From contig NZ_JQLI01000001.1 of NCBI RefSeq assembly GCF_000744095.1, positions 1,984,001 through 2,048,000 of the forward strand: 64,000 bases of DNA, read 5' to 3'. The DNA comes from Cupriavidus necator A5-1 (lineage in GTDB: Bacteria; Pseudomonadota; Gammaproteobacteria; Burkholderiales; Burkholderiaceae). A model generated the notes under the pieces. The model saw only the letters and a list, made by a program, of their open reading frames with translations, ran no database searches and was not told the DNA's origin. Positions 1 to 9,600 of this stretch are shown here, piece after piece. Position 1 is the stretch's first letter; the number at the start of each line of letters is the position of its first letter. Position numbers and translations under genes: made by a program.

Positions 1-1
1 C

Positions 2-229
2 CTGGACAGCCACACGACCGATATCGGTACCATCCTGCGCGAGTCGCTGGCGACGGAAATGCAGGCCCTGGAGCTGTACCGCGAGCTGCTCACGCTGGTC
101 GAGGACCGCTCCGTCGCCCTGGAGGAGTACGCGCGCCAGCTGATCCAGCTCGAAGAGCTGCATGCGGGCGAGGTCGAGAAGATGCTGCGCAAGCCCGGAC
201 AGGCGGCGGAGGCGCCGCGCAAGGGCTGA
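2..229 (+). CDS. Ferritin-like domain protein, C-terminal part (5' end outside window)
   Basis: An open frame runs from the window edge to a TGA at 227-229 and gives 75 residues. They form two amphipathic helices, one with EMQALELYRELL and one with EELHAGEVEKML. The spacing of Glu and the ExxH pair looks like the diiron-binding helices of bacterioferritin/ferritin-like four-helix bundles; the last residues are a short charged tail. In that family the protein stores iron or oxidises Fe(II). The start and the first two helices are missing, so the subfamily (bacterioferritin, Dps-like or rubrerythrin-like) cannot be settled. Confidence 0.65.
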   Translation: MDSHTTDIGTILRESLATEMQALELYRELLTLVEDRSVALEEYARQLIQLEELHAGEVEKMLRKPGQAAEAPRKG

Positions 230-301
230 CCCGGGCACATGGGTATTGCGCGGGGCTGCGCCAGGTTACACCCCGCGACGTTCAGGATTCGTTATAGCGG
301 G

Positions 302-490
302 CTACTGCTGCATCGACGATGGCGGCAGCCTGCCGATATCGATCTGCCCCGGCTGGCGAGGGGGCTTGCCCGGACCCTCATCGTGCATGGGCTTCGAGCG
401 TTCCTGTCTTGCAGGCCTTTCAGGCGATTGCTTTGCCGGCGGCACTTCACGCATGTTCGGTGGCTCTCTTCGCGGTGCTTGATGTCTCAT
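302..490 (-). CDS. Small proline- and arginine-rich hypothetical protein (62 aa)
   Basis: The ATG at 490 is preceded by an AGGGGG ribosome-binding site about 4 bases upstream, and the frame ends in TAG at 302-304. The product is rich in Pro, Arg, Gln and Glu (it begins MRHQAPRREPPN), has no hydrophobic segment and looks intrinsically disordered. It lies between the ferritin-like gene and the YqjD-like gene, on the opposite strand to both. I do not recognise a family. The ribosome-binding site is the main support, and a chance ORF in GC-rich DNA remains possible. Confidence 0.4.
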   Translation of the reverse strand: MRHQAPRREPPNMREVPPAKQSPERPARQERSKPMHDEGPGKPPRQPGQIDIGRLPPSSMQQ

Positions 491-816
491 GATGCCCCCT
501 CTGGTGTTGAGATGAGTACGCGGTGAAATATTGCACCGAACTCCATATGCAACCGTCGTGCCAACGCATACCCCTGCGTACCAAGGCTTCCAGGCCATCC
601 AGGCTTTGCCGGAAGCAATGCCGGCGCGCAAATCTACCGATTTTGTAAGCCAGCAAGAACGCAAATCCTCGCTCCGGCGCCGTTGACGTTCCTCCCCTCA
701 TGGGCCCCGGGCTCATCAGGTCACGCGGCTGTGCCGGGCACGAAATCTGCACCACTGGTTCTCAGCGTGCAAAGGGCGGCCTGGCGCGCAAAGTATTTCC
801 AATACGGAGGAGCACC
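491..816. other. Intergenic stretch without a supported gene
   Basis: Several short overlapping frames are open here, but none has a good ribosome-binding site or a recognisable product. The last part must hold the promoter of the YqjD-like gene; its AGGAG ribosome-binding site lies at 807-811. No clear -35/-10 pair stands out. Confidence 0.5.
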
Positions 817-1281
817 ATGGAAGAGATTGAAACCAGAAGCACGTACAACACCGGATTCGGATCGGTCCCGCAGCAGGAGCCCACTTTCGGCGAGCGGGCG
901 TCTGGTGACACCAGCCGACGCCAGGAGGGTTCTTCTTCATCGTCGGCGAAATCTGCCGCCTCGCAGGAACTTGCGCGCGAACTTGACCGGCTGCTGGATC
1001 GCCTTCCCGGACTTTCCGGAGAAAGCCTCGAGCAGGCAAAAGCGGAGTTTGTCGAGCGCGCGGCAAAGTCCGGCCGTACCGCGGCGGAACTGGCTGCCAA
1101 GTCGGCGGACGTCGCCCGTCGCATGACCGGAATCGTCAAGAACGAGTGGGAGGTGGGGCGCGAGCGTGCGGAAACGCTTGTCCACGCCAATCCGATCTCC
1201 GCTGTCGGGGTGGCGCTTGGTGTCGGCGTGCTCCTGGGCGCGATACTGTTTGGCAGCTCGCGGCATGGCGGGGAGCTGTGA
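817..1281 (+). CDS. ElaB/YqjD/DUF883 family membrane-anchored protein
   Basis: The protein has 154 residues. The ATG at 817 follows GGAGGAG with a spacing of about 4; a longer frame back to 700 lacks such a signal. The first ~50 residues are polar and low complexity (a run of serines near 38-43). A long charged amphipathic helix follows, and the C-terminus is one hydrophobic segment rich in Gly, Val and Leu, ending SSRHGGEL. This is the layout of YqjD/ElaB proteins, which in E. coli are inner-membrane-anchored, ribosome-associated stationary-phase proteins. Role here is inferred from that family. The gene faces the aconitase-family gene and is separated from it by a hairpin. Confidence 0.8.
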   Translation: MEEIETRSTYNTGFGSVPQQEPTFGERASGDTSRRQEGSSSSSAKSAASQELARELDRLLDRLPGLSGESLEQAKAEFVERAAKSGRTAAELAAKSADVARRMTGIVKNEWEVGRERAETLVHANPISAVGVALGVGVLLGAILFGSSRHGGEL

Positions 1282-1299
1282 AGGGGTAAGCGCAGGACG

Positions 1300-1328
1300 C
1301 CAGGGCGCGCCTCGACAGGCCGCCCTGG
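1300..1328. terminator. Hairpin between convergent genes
   Basis: CCAGGGCG at 1300-1307 pairs perfectly with CGCCCTGG at 1321-1328, and the loop holds a further GCCT/AGGC pair with one bulged base. It sits between the stops of two converging genes. No strong T-run follows on either side, so termination could be factor-assisted. Confidence 0.55.
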
Positions 1329-1349
1329 TTCGCCCGCTATGTACGTAAG

Positions 1350-3323
1350 TTATCGTTGCGCCGCGTAGCGCTGCTGCAGTTCGTCAAACGATATCAATTG
1401 GCCGGCAATCGCACTGGCGGCAACGGTAGGCGGGCTGGCGAGCCAGACTTGCCCCGGTCCGGATCGACCCGGGAAGTTCCGGTTGATAGAGCTGACCGTC
1501 ACCTGATCCGCGCTGACCGACGATCCAGGGCCGCAGTTGGCGCACGCACCGCAAGAGGGCTGCAATATGCGCGCGCCGACGGCGCTGAATGTCTCCACGT
1601 AGCCCTTGCGGATGCAATAGTCCCGGACGTCGGTGGTGCCGAACTGCAGGTAGAGGGTGACGTGAGGGGGGAGGCTCAACCCGTGCTCCACGGCCCAGTG
1701 CAGGACCTCGTGGTACAGGTCGAAGTCTTCCCGCTTGCCCGCGGTGCAGGAGCCGCCGTAAGCGATATCCACCTGCACGCGCTGGTCCAGCGTCGCCAAC
1801 GGCAGGCCGTTGCCCGGATCGCCGGGGCGCGCCACCATGGGGCTGAGCGACCTGCAGTCGATCTCGAGCGTGGCCGCAAAGACGGCATCCTCGTCGCTTC
1901 GCATCCATGGCTCGACCACGAAATCGATACCACGTCGCTCCTTGAGGAAGCGGACTGTCTCCGCATCCGGCGCGACAATGCCGGTAAAGCCCCCCAGCTC
2001 GGCGCACATATTTGTCAAGGTCGCGCGCTCGTCGATGGACATCGCGCGGACAACGGGGCCGGTGAACTCGAACACCTTGCCGACCCCGGCGCCTGACTTG
2101 ATCTCGTCTTGCGCCAGCAGATGAAGCACGACGTCCTTTGCCGTGACGCCAGGCACCAGGGCACCGTGAAGGTTGACCCGGATGCATTGCGGCATCGTCA
2201 TGCGGACCGCGCCCGTCACGAACGCATTGGCCATGTCGGTCGTGCCGATACCGAAGGCCACGCACCCCAGCGCCCCGCTATGGGGAGTGTGCGAGTCGGT
2301 GCCCACAATGACCTGCCCTGGCAGGGCATAGCGTTCCGCCATCATCGCGTGGGAGATCCCGGCGACATTGCTGCCGTCATCGCTGCGGGCCTCGCCCTCG
2401 GTCAGGGTCCGGTGGCATCGGAGGTGATAGTCGCGAACGAAGTCTCGTTGCGCTGCGCACATCCTGGCGACGTTATCCACCAGGCCGCCACGCACATGCG
2501 CAGGACTTTCCGTGACGTAGGAAGTGTGATCCTCGAAGACGACAATATGGTCGGCGTCCCTGAGTTGAAGCGGCTTGCCGAAGGTGGCGTGCAGCATGTG
2601 GGCGCACATGCCGGTGTAGTACTCGTGAATGAATCTCCAGTCGGCGCGCACGAATACGCCGTCGCCCGGATTGGGCTCTGCCGGCGTGACAGGCGTCGCG
2701 AGCAGATGCCGGTGGATGATTTTCTCGAACAGGGTGCGCGGCCCAGCGGGCATGGCCGGGGTCGCTTCACCCACCTGGCTGAGGTATTTCTGCCCGAACT
2801 TCATAAGCCCGCCATTCAGCAGGACGGATGCGGCCAGTGCGTCGCGCCCGGCCACGAGTGTGTCCAGCTCGATGGGCTCGCCTTTCTGCAGCCGGGGAAT
2901 CAGACTGAAATCCGTCGAGGTGAACAGGCCGATGTTGTCGGCGTTCTGGCGGTAGATGCGCTCGAAGCTCCTGGCGATGACCAGGCGGATGCCGGCAAGC
3001 TTCTCTGCTGCGGGACTGTGTTCGCGCGAGGATCCCTTCCCATAGCGGTTGCCAGCGACCGTCACTGAAAAGCCTCCCTCGCGAATCGCGTTGGCCGCGA
3101 GCGGGAGTGTGCCCTCGACCTTGTAGCCCGTATAAGGGTAGCGGCCGAGCGCATCGTCATAGTGCGTCAGGATCGGTACGGGCGTGATTTCGTCCGTGGA
3201 GACGTCGTCTCGCAGGGGACCCGCTTCCGCCAGGGTCACCGCATGGCCTTGAAGCTGCCTCTCCATGACCGCCGCTGAGTCGGCAAGGAACAGAATGCGG
3301 CCTGACGGCTCAAGGGCGCTCAT
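1350..3323 (-). CDS. Aconitase/isopropylmalate dehydratase family hydro-lyase, fused with swapped domain order
   Basis: The 657-residue protein joins both halves of a LeuCD/aconitase-type enzyme, with the swivel domain first. Residues ~35-190 are LeuD-like (GNRYGKGSSREHS, LLNGGLMKFG). From ~215 onward it is the catalytic [4Fe-4S] domain, with HATFGKP, VGTDSHTPHSGALG, GSCTAGKREDF and PSCGACANCGPGS; the cysteines in the last two would hold the cluster. The C-terminus NRNFPGRSGPGQVWLASP is the usual substrate-binding end. The family dehydrates and rehydrates 2-hydroxy acids; the substrate is unknown. The ATG at 3323 has GGAG about 6 bases upstream. A LysR gene is divergent and a Bug receptor is close, which suggests catabolism of an imported carboxylic acid rather than leucine synthesis. 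Confidence 0.85.
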   Translation of the reverse strand: MSALEPSGRILFLADSAAVMERQLQGHAVTLAEAGPLRDDVSTDEITPVPILTHYDDALGRYPYTGYKVEGTLPLAANAIREGGFSVTVAGNRYGKGSSREHSPAAEKLAGIRLVIARSFERIYRQNADNIGLFTSTDFSLIPRLQKGEPIELDTLVAGRDALAASVLLNGGLMKFGQKYLSQVGEATPAMPAGPRTLFEKIIHRHLLATPVTPAEPNPGDGVFVRADWRFIHEYYTGMCAHMLHATFGKPLQLRDADHIVVFEDHTSYVTESPAHVRGGLVDNVARMCAAQRDFVRDYHLRCHRTLTEGEARSDDGSNVAGISHAMMAERYALPGQVIVGTDSHTPHSGALGCVAFGIGTTDMANAFVTGAVRMTMPQCIRVNLHGALVPGVTAKDVVLHLLAQDEIKSGAGVGKVFEFTGPVVRAMSIDERATLTNMCAELGGFTGIVAPDAETVRFLKERRGIDFVVEPWMRSDEDAVFAATLEIDCRSLSPMVARPGDPGNGLPLATLDQRVQVDIAYGGSCTAGKREDFDLYHEVLHWAVEHGLSLPPHVTLYLQFGTTDVRDYCIRKGYVETFSAVGARILQPSCGACANCGPGSSVSADQVTVSSINRNFPGRSGPGQVWLASPPTVAASAIAGQLISFDELQQRYAAQR

Positions 3324-3418
3324 GCATGTCTCCGGTGGGGTTTTGCGGAACTTTACTTGCCGTCGAGCGAGACACGAAGCGCTGATGCGGCATTCCGGAT
3401 ATCCGCCGGCGAGATATC

Positions 3419-3430
3419 AGGGTAAACCCT
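3419..3430. promoter_or_regulatory. Candidate LysR-regulator site in the divergent intergenic region
   Basis: AGGGTAAACCCT is a short dyad flanked by GATATC and TATC, about 75 bases upstream of the LysR start and 95 upstream of the hydro-lyase start. LysR regulators usually bind interrupted dyads in such positions. This is position plus symmetry only. Confidence 0.25.
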
Positions 3431-3504
3431 TGCGTATCCAGTGCGCTGGCTCCGAGGTTAGTATCAGGCGACATTTCGGCTTCCTCGCATGGGTCTACTG
3501 AAGC

Positions 3505-4416
3505 ATGCACCGCATCGATCCGGTCAACATTCAACTATTCCTGGCAGCCGCTCGCGAAGGCTCGATCAAGCGGGCGGCCGAAACCGAGCATATTGCCCAG
3601 TCGGCCCTGAGCCGGCGCATCGCCGAGCTGGAGCGCAGTTTGGGGGTGGTCCTGTTTGTGCGATCTCCCTCCGGCGTGGTCCTGACCGATGCGGGGGCGC
3701 GAGCGCTGGAGCTGGGCCGGAAGCTGAACGAGGATATCGCCAGCTTCGCGCGGGAGGTGCAAGACCTGGGCGACCAGGTTGCCGGCGTCGTGCGCCTGTC
3801 CGCGAGCCCGTCCGCCATCATCGGGTTCCTGCCGGAGCGGCTGCACGCGTTCAAGGCGGCGCACCCGCTGGTCGAGATCGCGCTCTACGAGCGGTCCACG
3901 GCAGAGACCATCCGCGCCTGCCTCGATGACCGTGTCGACATCGGTATCGGGGTCGCGGCCAAGACGCCAGCGGGCCTCGAATCCTGGCAGTTCGCCAGCG
4001 ATCCGCTCAATGTCGTGATCCCGTCGTCGCATCCATCGGCCAGGCGCAAGCAGATACGTTATGCCGAAGTCCTGGAGCATCCGCTGGTCGTCGTTCAACC
4101 CGGCGGTGCGCTCGACCAGGAGCTGAGGGAGCAGGCGGCGAACCTGCGGCTGCCGTTCAACCAGAGCGTGGCGGTCTCCAGCTTTGAAGCGGCCTGCCGC
4201 ATGGTGGAGGCGGGGCTGGGCATCGCCGTGCTGCCAGCCAGCGCAAGCGCCGCCTATGCCGGCACCCGGCGCTTCGTTCGCATTCCGCTGGATGAGCCAT
4301 GGCGCGAGCGGCAGCTGCTGATCTATGCCCCTTACAAACAACCGCGGCTGCGGGCGATTGCAGCCCTGATCCGCGCGCTCCAGCCACAGGGGGCAGTGGA
4401 CGGTATGCCAGGCTGA
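3505..4416 (+). CDS. LysR family transcriptional regulator
   Basis: The protein has 303 residues. The N-terminal winged helix-turn-helix (about 8-65) contains FLAAAREGSIKRAAETEH, SALSRRIAELE and GVVLF.R, all typical of LysR. The rest is a periplasmic-binding-like effector domain (SASPSAIIGFLPERL, DIGIGVA, EAGLGIAVLP). It is divergent from the aconitase-family gene, the usual arrangement for a LysR regulator and its target, so it probably controls that gene and perhaps the Bug receptor downstream. The effector would be a carboxylic acid, by analogy. The ATG at 3505 matches the usual start about seven residues before the first helix. Confidence 0.9.
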   Translation: MHRIDPVNIQLFLAAAREGSIKRAAETEHIAQSALSRRIAELERSLGVVLFVRSPSGVVLTDAGARALELGRKLNEDIASFAREVQDLGDQVAGVVRLSASPSAIIGFLPERLHAFKAAHPLVEIALYERSTAETIRACLDDRVDIGIGVAAKTPAGLESWQFASDPLNVVIPSSHPSARRKQIRYAEVLEHPLVVVQPGGALDQELREQAANLRLPFNQSVAVSSFEAACRMVEAGLGIAVLPASASAAYAGTRRFVRIPLDEPWRERQLLIYAPYKQPRLRAIAALIRALQPQGAVDGMPG

Positions 4417-4523
4417 GATACCCGGTCCAGCGGATTAGCACTCTGTCACGACAGCGTGCAACACTAAACTCCGTCCCAAAGAGAGCACGGTCCCCAGTGC
4501 GACTCAATATACGGAGACAAGGA

Positions 4524-5516
4524 ATGCCGACTTCGCTGTTTCGACAGGCGTGCAACGCGCTTGCCGCCCTGACAACCCTTGCCGTCTGCGGCGGCCTGAA
4601 TGTACCCGCCCACGCGCAAGCCACGGATTCGAAGCCGCTCAGGCTCATTGTTCCGACCCAGCCAGGTTCGCAGGCCGACGCCGTGGCGCGCGCGCTGAGC
4701 CAGTCCCTTGGGAAGAATCTTGGGCACTCGGTGGTGGTCGAGAATATTGCCGGCGCCGGCGGTGTGCCAGGTACCCAGCAAATCGTCAGGGCGCCGAAAG
4801 ACGGGTCGACCCTGGGCTTGATCTCGTCAAACCACGTCATCAACCCGTTTATCTACAAGAACCTGCCCTATGACTCGCTGAAGGACATTACCCCGATCAC
4901 GGTCATCGGCACGCTGCCGCTGGTGCTTGTCGTCAATCCGGCGGTGAGTGCGAATACGGCAAAAGAGCTGATCGCCCTGCTGAAGTCGAAGCCGGGTGAG
5001 CTGAACTACGGCTCATCCGGGAACGGCACTGTCCTGCACCTGGCCGGGCAACTCTTTGCCAGTGAAGCGAAGGTCGATATCCGGCACGTGCCATACAAGG
5101 GGGCGGGCAACTACACCACCGACCTGATCGGTGGTCAGGTACAACTCGGGTTTCTCACGGTGCAGGCCGTCTTGCCGCTGATCAAGGCCGGCAAGCTCAA
5201 GGCCATTGCCGTGTCCACCGCGCAGCGTGTCCCGACGCTGCCCGATGTGCCGACGCTTGCGGAGTCGGGGCTTCCCCGCTACAGCTTCGACGCGTGGCTC
5301 GCGATTGTCGGTCCTGCAGGGATGCCGAAGCAGAGCGTATCGGAGCTGCAGTCGAAGATCAAAGCCACGCTGCAGGAGCGCGACGTCCAGGAACACCTGG
5401 CGGGGCAAGGCGTGGTCGTGACCGCAACCGGTGCCGAGGCGGCAGTGCCGTTCTTCAAGAGCGAGCTGGACAAGCACGCGCGGATCGTGAAGCAGGCAGG
5501 CGCCACGCTGAACTGA
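4524..5516 (+). CDS. Bug/TctC family tripartite tricarboxylate transporter receptor
   Basis: The product has 330 residues. A signal peptide ends near AHAQA (about residue 30), so it is exported to the periplasm. The mature part has the Bug hallmarks: LRLIVPTQPGSQAD, NIAGAGGVPGTQ, YKNLPYDSLKDITPI, HVPYKGAGNYTTDLIGGQV and AVSTAQRVPTLPDVPTLAESG. These solute-binding proteins present carboxylates or similar small acids to TctAB membrane components or act as sensors. No TctA or TctB gene is near. The ATG at 4524 has GGAG 7 bases upstream; the frame is open further upstream without a signal. It lies 107 bases behind the LysR gene on the same strand. Confidence 0.92.
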   Translation: MPTSLFRQACNALAALTTLAVCGGLNVPAHAQATDSKPLRLIVPTQPGSQADAVARALSQSLGKNLGHSVVVENIAGAGGVPGTQQIVRAPKDGSTLGLISSNHVINPFIYKNLPYDSLKDITPITVIGTLPLVLVVNPAVSANTAKELIALLKSKPGELNYGSSGNGTVLHLAGQLFASEAKVDIRHVPYKGAGNYTTDLIGGQVQLGFLTVQAVLPLIKAGKLKAIAVSTAQRVPTLPDVPTLAESGLPRYSFDAWLAIVGPAGMPKQSVSELQSKIKATLQERDVQEHLAGQGVVVTATGAEAAVPFFKSELDKHARIVKQAGATLN

Positions 5517-5535
5517 GACGCTTGGCGACCCGGCC

Positions 5536-6510
5536 TCAACGACCGCATGCGTAAATCAGGAAGTCCCGCAGCGCCGCCGCCGCGGGGCTCAGTTCCGCAT
5601 CCTTGCGCCAGAGCAAGCCAACTTCCATGTCCGGGATGGCCGCGGACAGCGGCCTGGCTTCGATCTCCTTGCCTTCCAGGGACCACGGACGGAACACCAT
5701 ATCCGACAGTACCGTAATCCCGAAGCCATGCGCGACGAGGCCGCGCAGGGCCTCCATCGACGTGGTGCGGAATGCCACGTTCGGGGCCAGCCGCTTCGAC
5801 CGCCAGTACCGCAACGTGGAGGCCTCGCCTTCGTCGACCGTCAGCAGGATGTACGGAAACTCCGCGACCTGCCGCAGTGATGGTGCGTCCCCCGCAAGCA
5901 GCGGATGCCCCGGTGCCGCCCACAGCTGGCGGCGCGACCGGATCAACGAGCGATGGGAAAACCGCGCCACGTCCGGGACATTCGACAGTAGCACGATGCC
6001 GAGTTCGATGTCACCGCCGAGGATGCCTTCCTCGATGTCGGCGCGATGGAGGTCGCGCAGGTCCAGGTCTACGTTGGGGTAATGGTTCCGGAACCGCCCC
6101 AGCAGTCCGGGCAGGAAGTACCCCAGCACCGTATAGGTGGCGGCGATCCTGACGCTGCCCGCCATCCTGTCCAGCCTGATGCGCGGCTGCCTGAGCGCAT
6201 CGTCGACGGACTCAAGGATGCGCGTGACGTGCTGGTAGAGGTGATTGCCTTCGGCCGTCAGCGCCACGCCGTGTGGCAGCCGGTCGAACAGGCGCACGCC
6301 AAGCAGCTGCTCCAGCGCAAGCACGGCATTGGTAATGGCCGACTGCGACACATGCTCTTCCGTGGCAGCCATGGAGAACTGCCCCGTCGCGGCGGCGGCG
6401 CGGAAGTAGCGCATCTGCCGCAGCGTGATCTCCTTTGCCGCTGGCAATGCACTTTCCGGGGCTGGTTTTTTCCGGCTGCCGGAGCGGGGATCGCGCTTTG
6501 GCGTAGACAT
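5536..6510 (-). CDS. LysR family transcriptional regulator
   Basis: The protein has 324 residues with a basic, proline-rich leader of about 28 residues before the DNA-binding domain. The helix-turn-helix reads RYFRAAAATGQFSMAATE, QSAITNAVLALEQLLGVRLFDR, and the effector domain follows (GSVRIAATYTVLGYFLPGLL, EEGILGGDIELGIVL, VAHGFGITVLSD). The ATG is at 6510, 111 bases from the GTG of the divergent indolepyruvate oxidoreductase gene, so it is a good candidate for that gene's regulator. It converges on the Bug gene with only 19 bases between the stops. Confidence 0.9.
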   Translation of the reverse strand: MSTPKRDPRSGSRKKPAPESALPAAKEITLRQMRYFRAAAATGQFSMAATEEHVSQSAITNAVLALEQLLGVRLFDRLPHGVALTAEGNHLYQHVTRILESVDDALRQPRIRLDRMAGSVRIAATYTVLGYFLPGLLGRFRNHYPNVDLDLRDLHRADIEEGILGGDIELGIVLLSNVPDVARFSHRSLIRSRRQLWAAPGHPLLAGDAPSLRQVAEFPYILLTVDEGEASTLRYWRSKRLAPNVAFRTTSMEALRGLVAHGFGITVLSDMVFRPWSLEGKEIEARPLSAAIPDMEVGLLWRKDAELSPAAAALRDFLIYACGR

Positions 6511-6621
6511 ATGGAAATCGGATACCTGTTGTCTGAAATTGTGATTTTACGATAGGTCAGACGCTTTCTACACTGGCTCGACATATTCATAAAAGCAGCT
6601 GCGCCACCGGAGACCACGTCT

Positions 6622-9600
6622 GTGAACAGTCCTCTTTCCCCCGAATCCAAGCAGGCGTTGATCGATACCCTCGCCGAGGCAAGCCTGGACGACAAATACA
6701 CGCTGCCCAAGGGCCGCGTGTACCTCAGCGGAACCCAGGCGCTGGTGCGTTTGCCGCTGCTGCAGAAGGAACGCGATCGCGCGGCGGGGCTCAATACTGC
6801 CGGCTATATCTCAGGCTATCGTGGGTCGCCGCTGGGCGCCCTCGACATGGCGCTATGGAAGGCCAAGCAGCATCTTGCCGGCAGCGACGTGGTGTTCCAG
6901 CCGGGCATCAACGAAGACCTGGCTGCCACCGCGGTCTGGGGCACGCAGCAGCTGAACCTGTTTCCCGACGCCACCCGCGACGGCGTCTTCTCGATGTGGT
7001 ACGGCAAGGGGCCGGGTGTGGACCGGTCGATGGACGTGCTGAAGCACGCCAATGCCGCGGGCTCGGCGGAGCACGGCGGCGTCCTCGTGCTCGCGGGAGA
7101 CGACCATGCCGCGAAGTCGTCGTCGGTTGCGCACCAGTCCGAGCACGTGCTGCTGTCGGCTGGCATTCCCGTTCTCTATCCTTCCACCGTGCAGGAGTAT
7201 CTGGACTATGGCCTGCACGGCTGGGCGATGAGCCGCTACTCCGGCCTGTGGGTGGCGATGAAGTGCGTGACCGATATCGTCGAATCGACTTCCTCGGTCG
7301 AGATCGACCCAGACCGGGTCCAGGTGGTGCTGCCGACCGATTTCTCCATGCCGGCAGAGGGCCTGAACATCCGCTGGCCGGATTCCCCGCTGGCACAGGA
7401 AGCCAGGCTGCTGGACCACAAGCTGTACGCGGCGCTGGCCTATATCCGCGCGAACAAGCTGAACCAGGTTGTGCTGGACCCGGACAAGCCCCGCTTCGGC
7501 ATCATGGCCGCAGGCAAGGCGTATCTCGACGTTCGCCAGGCATTGCTTGATCTCGGCCTGGATGACGATACCTGCCGCCAGCTCGGCATCAGGCTGTTCA
7601 AGGTCGGCTGCGTCTGGCCGCTCGATGCCCAGGATGCGCGCGAGTTTGCGACCGGGCTGGAAGAGATCCTGGTTGTCGAGGAGAAGCGCCAGATTCTCGA
7701 GTACGCCCTCAAGGAGGAGCTGTACAACTGGCGCGAGGACGTGCGCCCCAAGATCTTCGGCAAATTCGACGAACGGGACAACCAGGGCGGGGAGTGGTCG
7801 GTGCCGCAAGGCCAGTGGCTGCTGCCCGCTCACTATGAGCTGTCGCCGGCCCTGATCGCCAAGGCCATCGCCAGGCGCCTGGAAGGGTTCGAGATGCCGG
7901 CGGAAGTGCGCAGCCGGATCGCCTCGCGCATCGCCATCCTCCAGGAAAAGGAGCGGGAAGCGTCGCGGCCCCGGCTGGCGGTCGAGCGCAAGCCGTGGTT
8001 CTGTTCCGGCTGTCCGCACAATACGTCCACCCGTGTGCCGGAAGGCTCGCGCGCGATGGCCGGCATTGGCTGTCACTACATGGCGATGTGGATGGACCGG
8101 AATACCGACACCTTCAGCCAGATGGGCGGAGAGGGCGTGGCCTGGGTCGGCCAGATGCATTTCACCCGGGAGAAGCATGTCTTCGTCAATCTAGGTGATG
8201 GGACTTACTTCCATTCCGGCCTGCTGGCGATCCGTGCCGCCGTGGCGGCCAAGGCGACCATCACCTACAAGATCCTCTTTAACGACGCGGTCGCGATGAC
8301 CGGCGGTCAGCCTGTCGACGGCGTCCTGACGGTGCCGCAGATCGCCCACCAGGTAAGGGCCGAATCGGTTCGGGAGATCGTTGTCGTGACCGACGAGCCG
8401 GAGAAGTATGGCAACGGCGAGATGCTGCCGGCGGACGTCAAGGTATTGCATCGCGACGAGCTGGATGCGGTACAGCGCGGGCTGCGGGAGGTGGAGGGCG
8501 TCACGATCCTGATCTACGATCAGACATGCGCCACCGAAAAACGCCGTCGACGGAAGCAGGGCAAGTACCCGGATCCCGCACGGCGGGCGTTTATCAACGA
8601 TGCCGTTTGCGAAGGGTGCGGCGACTGCTCGGTCAAGTCGAACTGCCTGTCGGTCGAGCCGCTGGAAACGCCGGTGGGCACGAAGCGCGCCATCAACCAG
8701 TCGTCGTGCAACAAGGATTTCTCCTGCGTGAACGGCTTCTGCCCAAGCTTCGTGACGGCGGAAGGGGCGCAGCTGCGCAAGCCTGGCACGCTCGGCAAGG
8801 AAAGCGGCGGCGCGGGCGGTGAGCTCCCGCTTCCGCGGATCCCGGAGGTCAATGGTGCTTACGGGATCCTGGTGACGGGTGTCGGGGGTACTGGCGTGGT
8901 CACGATCGGCGGGCTGCTCGGGATGGCCGCTCACCTGGAACGCAAGGGCGTGACCGTGCTTGACATGGCCGGCCTTGCCCAGAAGGGTGGCGCCGTGCTC
9001 AGCCATGTCCAGATCGCCCGCACGCCTGACGCTCTGCATGCCACGCGCATCGCCACAGGCGAGGCAAGGCTGGTGATCGGTTGTGACGCGATCGTATCGG
9101 CATCCGCGGAAGTCCTGTCCAAGGTGCAGCATGGCCGGACCAGCGCCGCCATCAACAGTGCGCGCACGCCGACCGCCGAGTTTCTCTCCAACCCGAAATG
9201 GACGTTCCCCGGAACCTCCGCGGAGCAAGATATCAGGGGGAGCGTAGGGGATGCCTGCAAGTTCCTGGACGCCAACGACTGGGCCCTGACGCTGCTTGGC
9301 GATGCCATCTATTCCAACCCGCTGCTGCTGGGGTTTGCCTGGCAGCAGGGGTGGGTACCGCTGGTGCTGGAGAGCCTGATGCGCGCGATCGAGCTGAACG
9401 GCGTGTCTGTCGACAAGAACAAGCAGGCCTTCACCTGGGGGCGGATGCTCGCGCACCTGGGTGAAGAGCAGGTACGTGCGCAGGTTGGCACTGGGGCCCG
9501 ACAGAAGGTGGTCGGCATTCCCGAAACGCTGGACGCGCTGGTTCGCCGGCGGCAAAGCCTTTTGACCGAGTACCAGAACGCTGCCTACGCAAGGACGTAT

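Noticed and set aside
700..816. A 39-codon upstream extension of the YqjD-like protein
   Set aside because: No ribosome-binding site before 700, whereas GGAGGAG directly precedes the ATG at 817.
2109..3068. A 319-residue frame antisense to the aconitase-family gene
   Set aside because: Overlaps the catalytic and swivel motifs of the real gene and has no start signal.
6853..8178. A 441-residue antisense frame
   Set aside because: Same reason: it lies wholly within the oxidoreductase gene, and its His/Arg/Gln-rich composition is typical of shadow frames.
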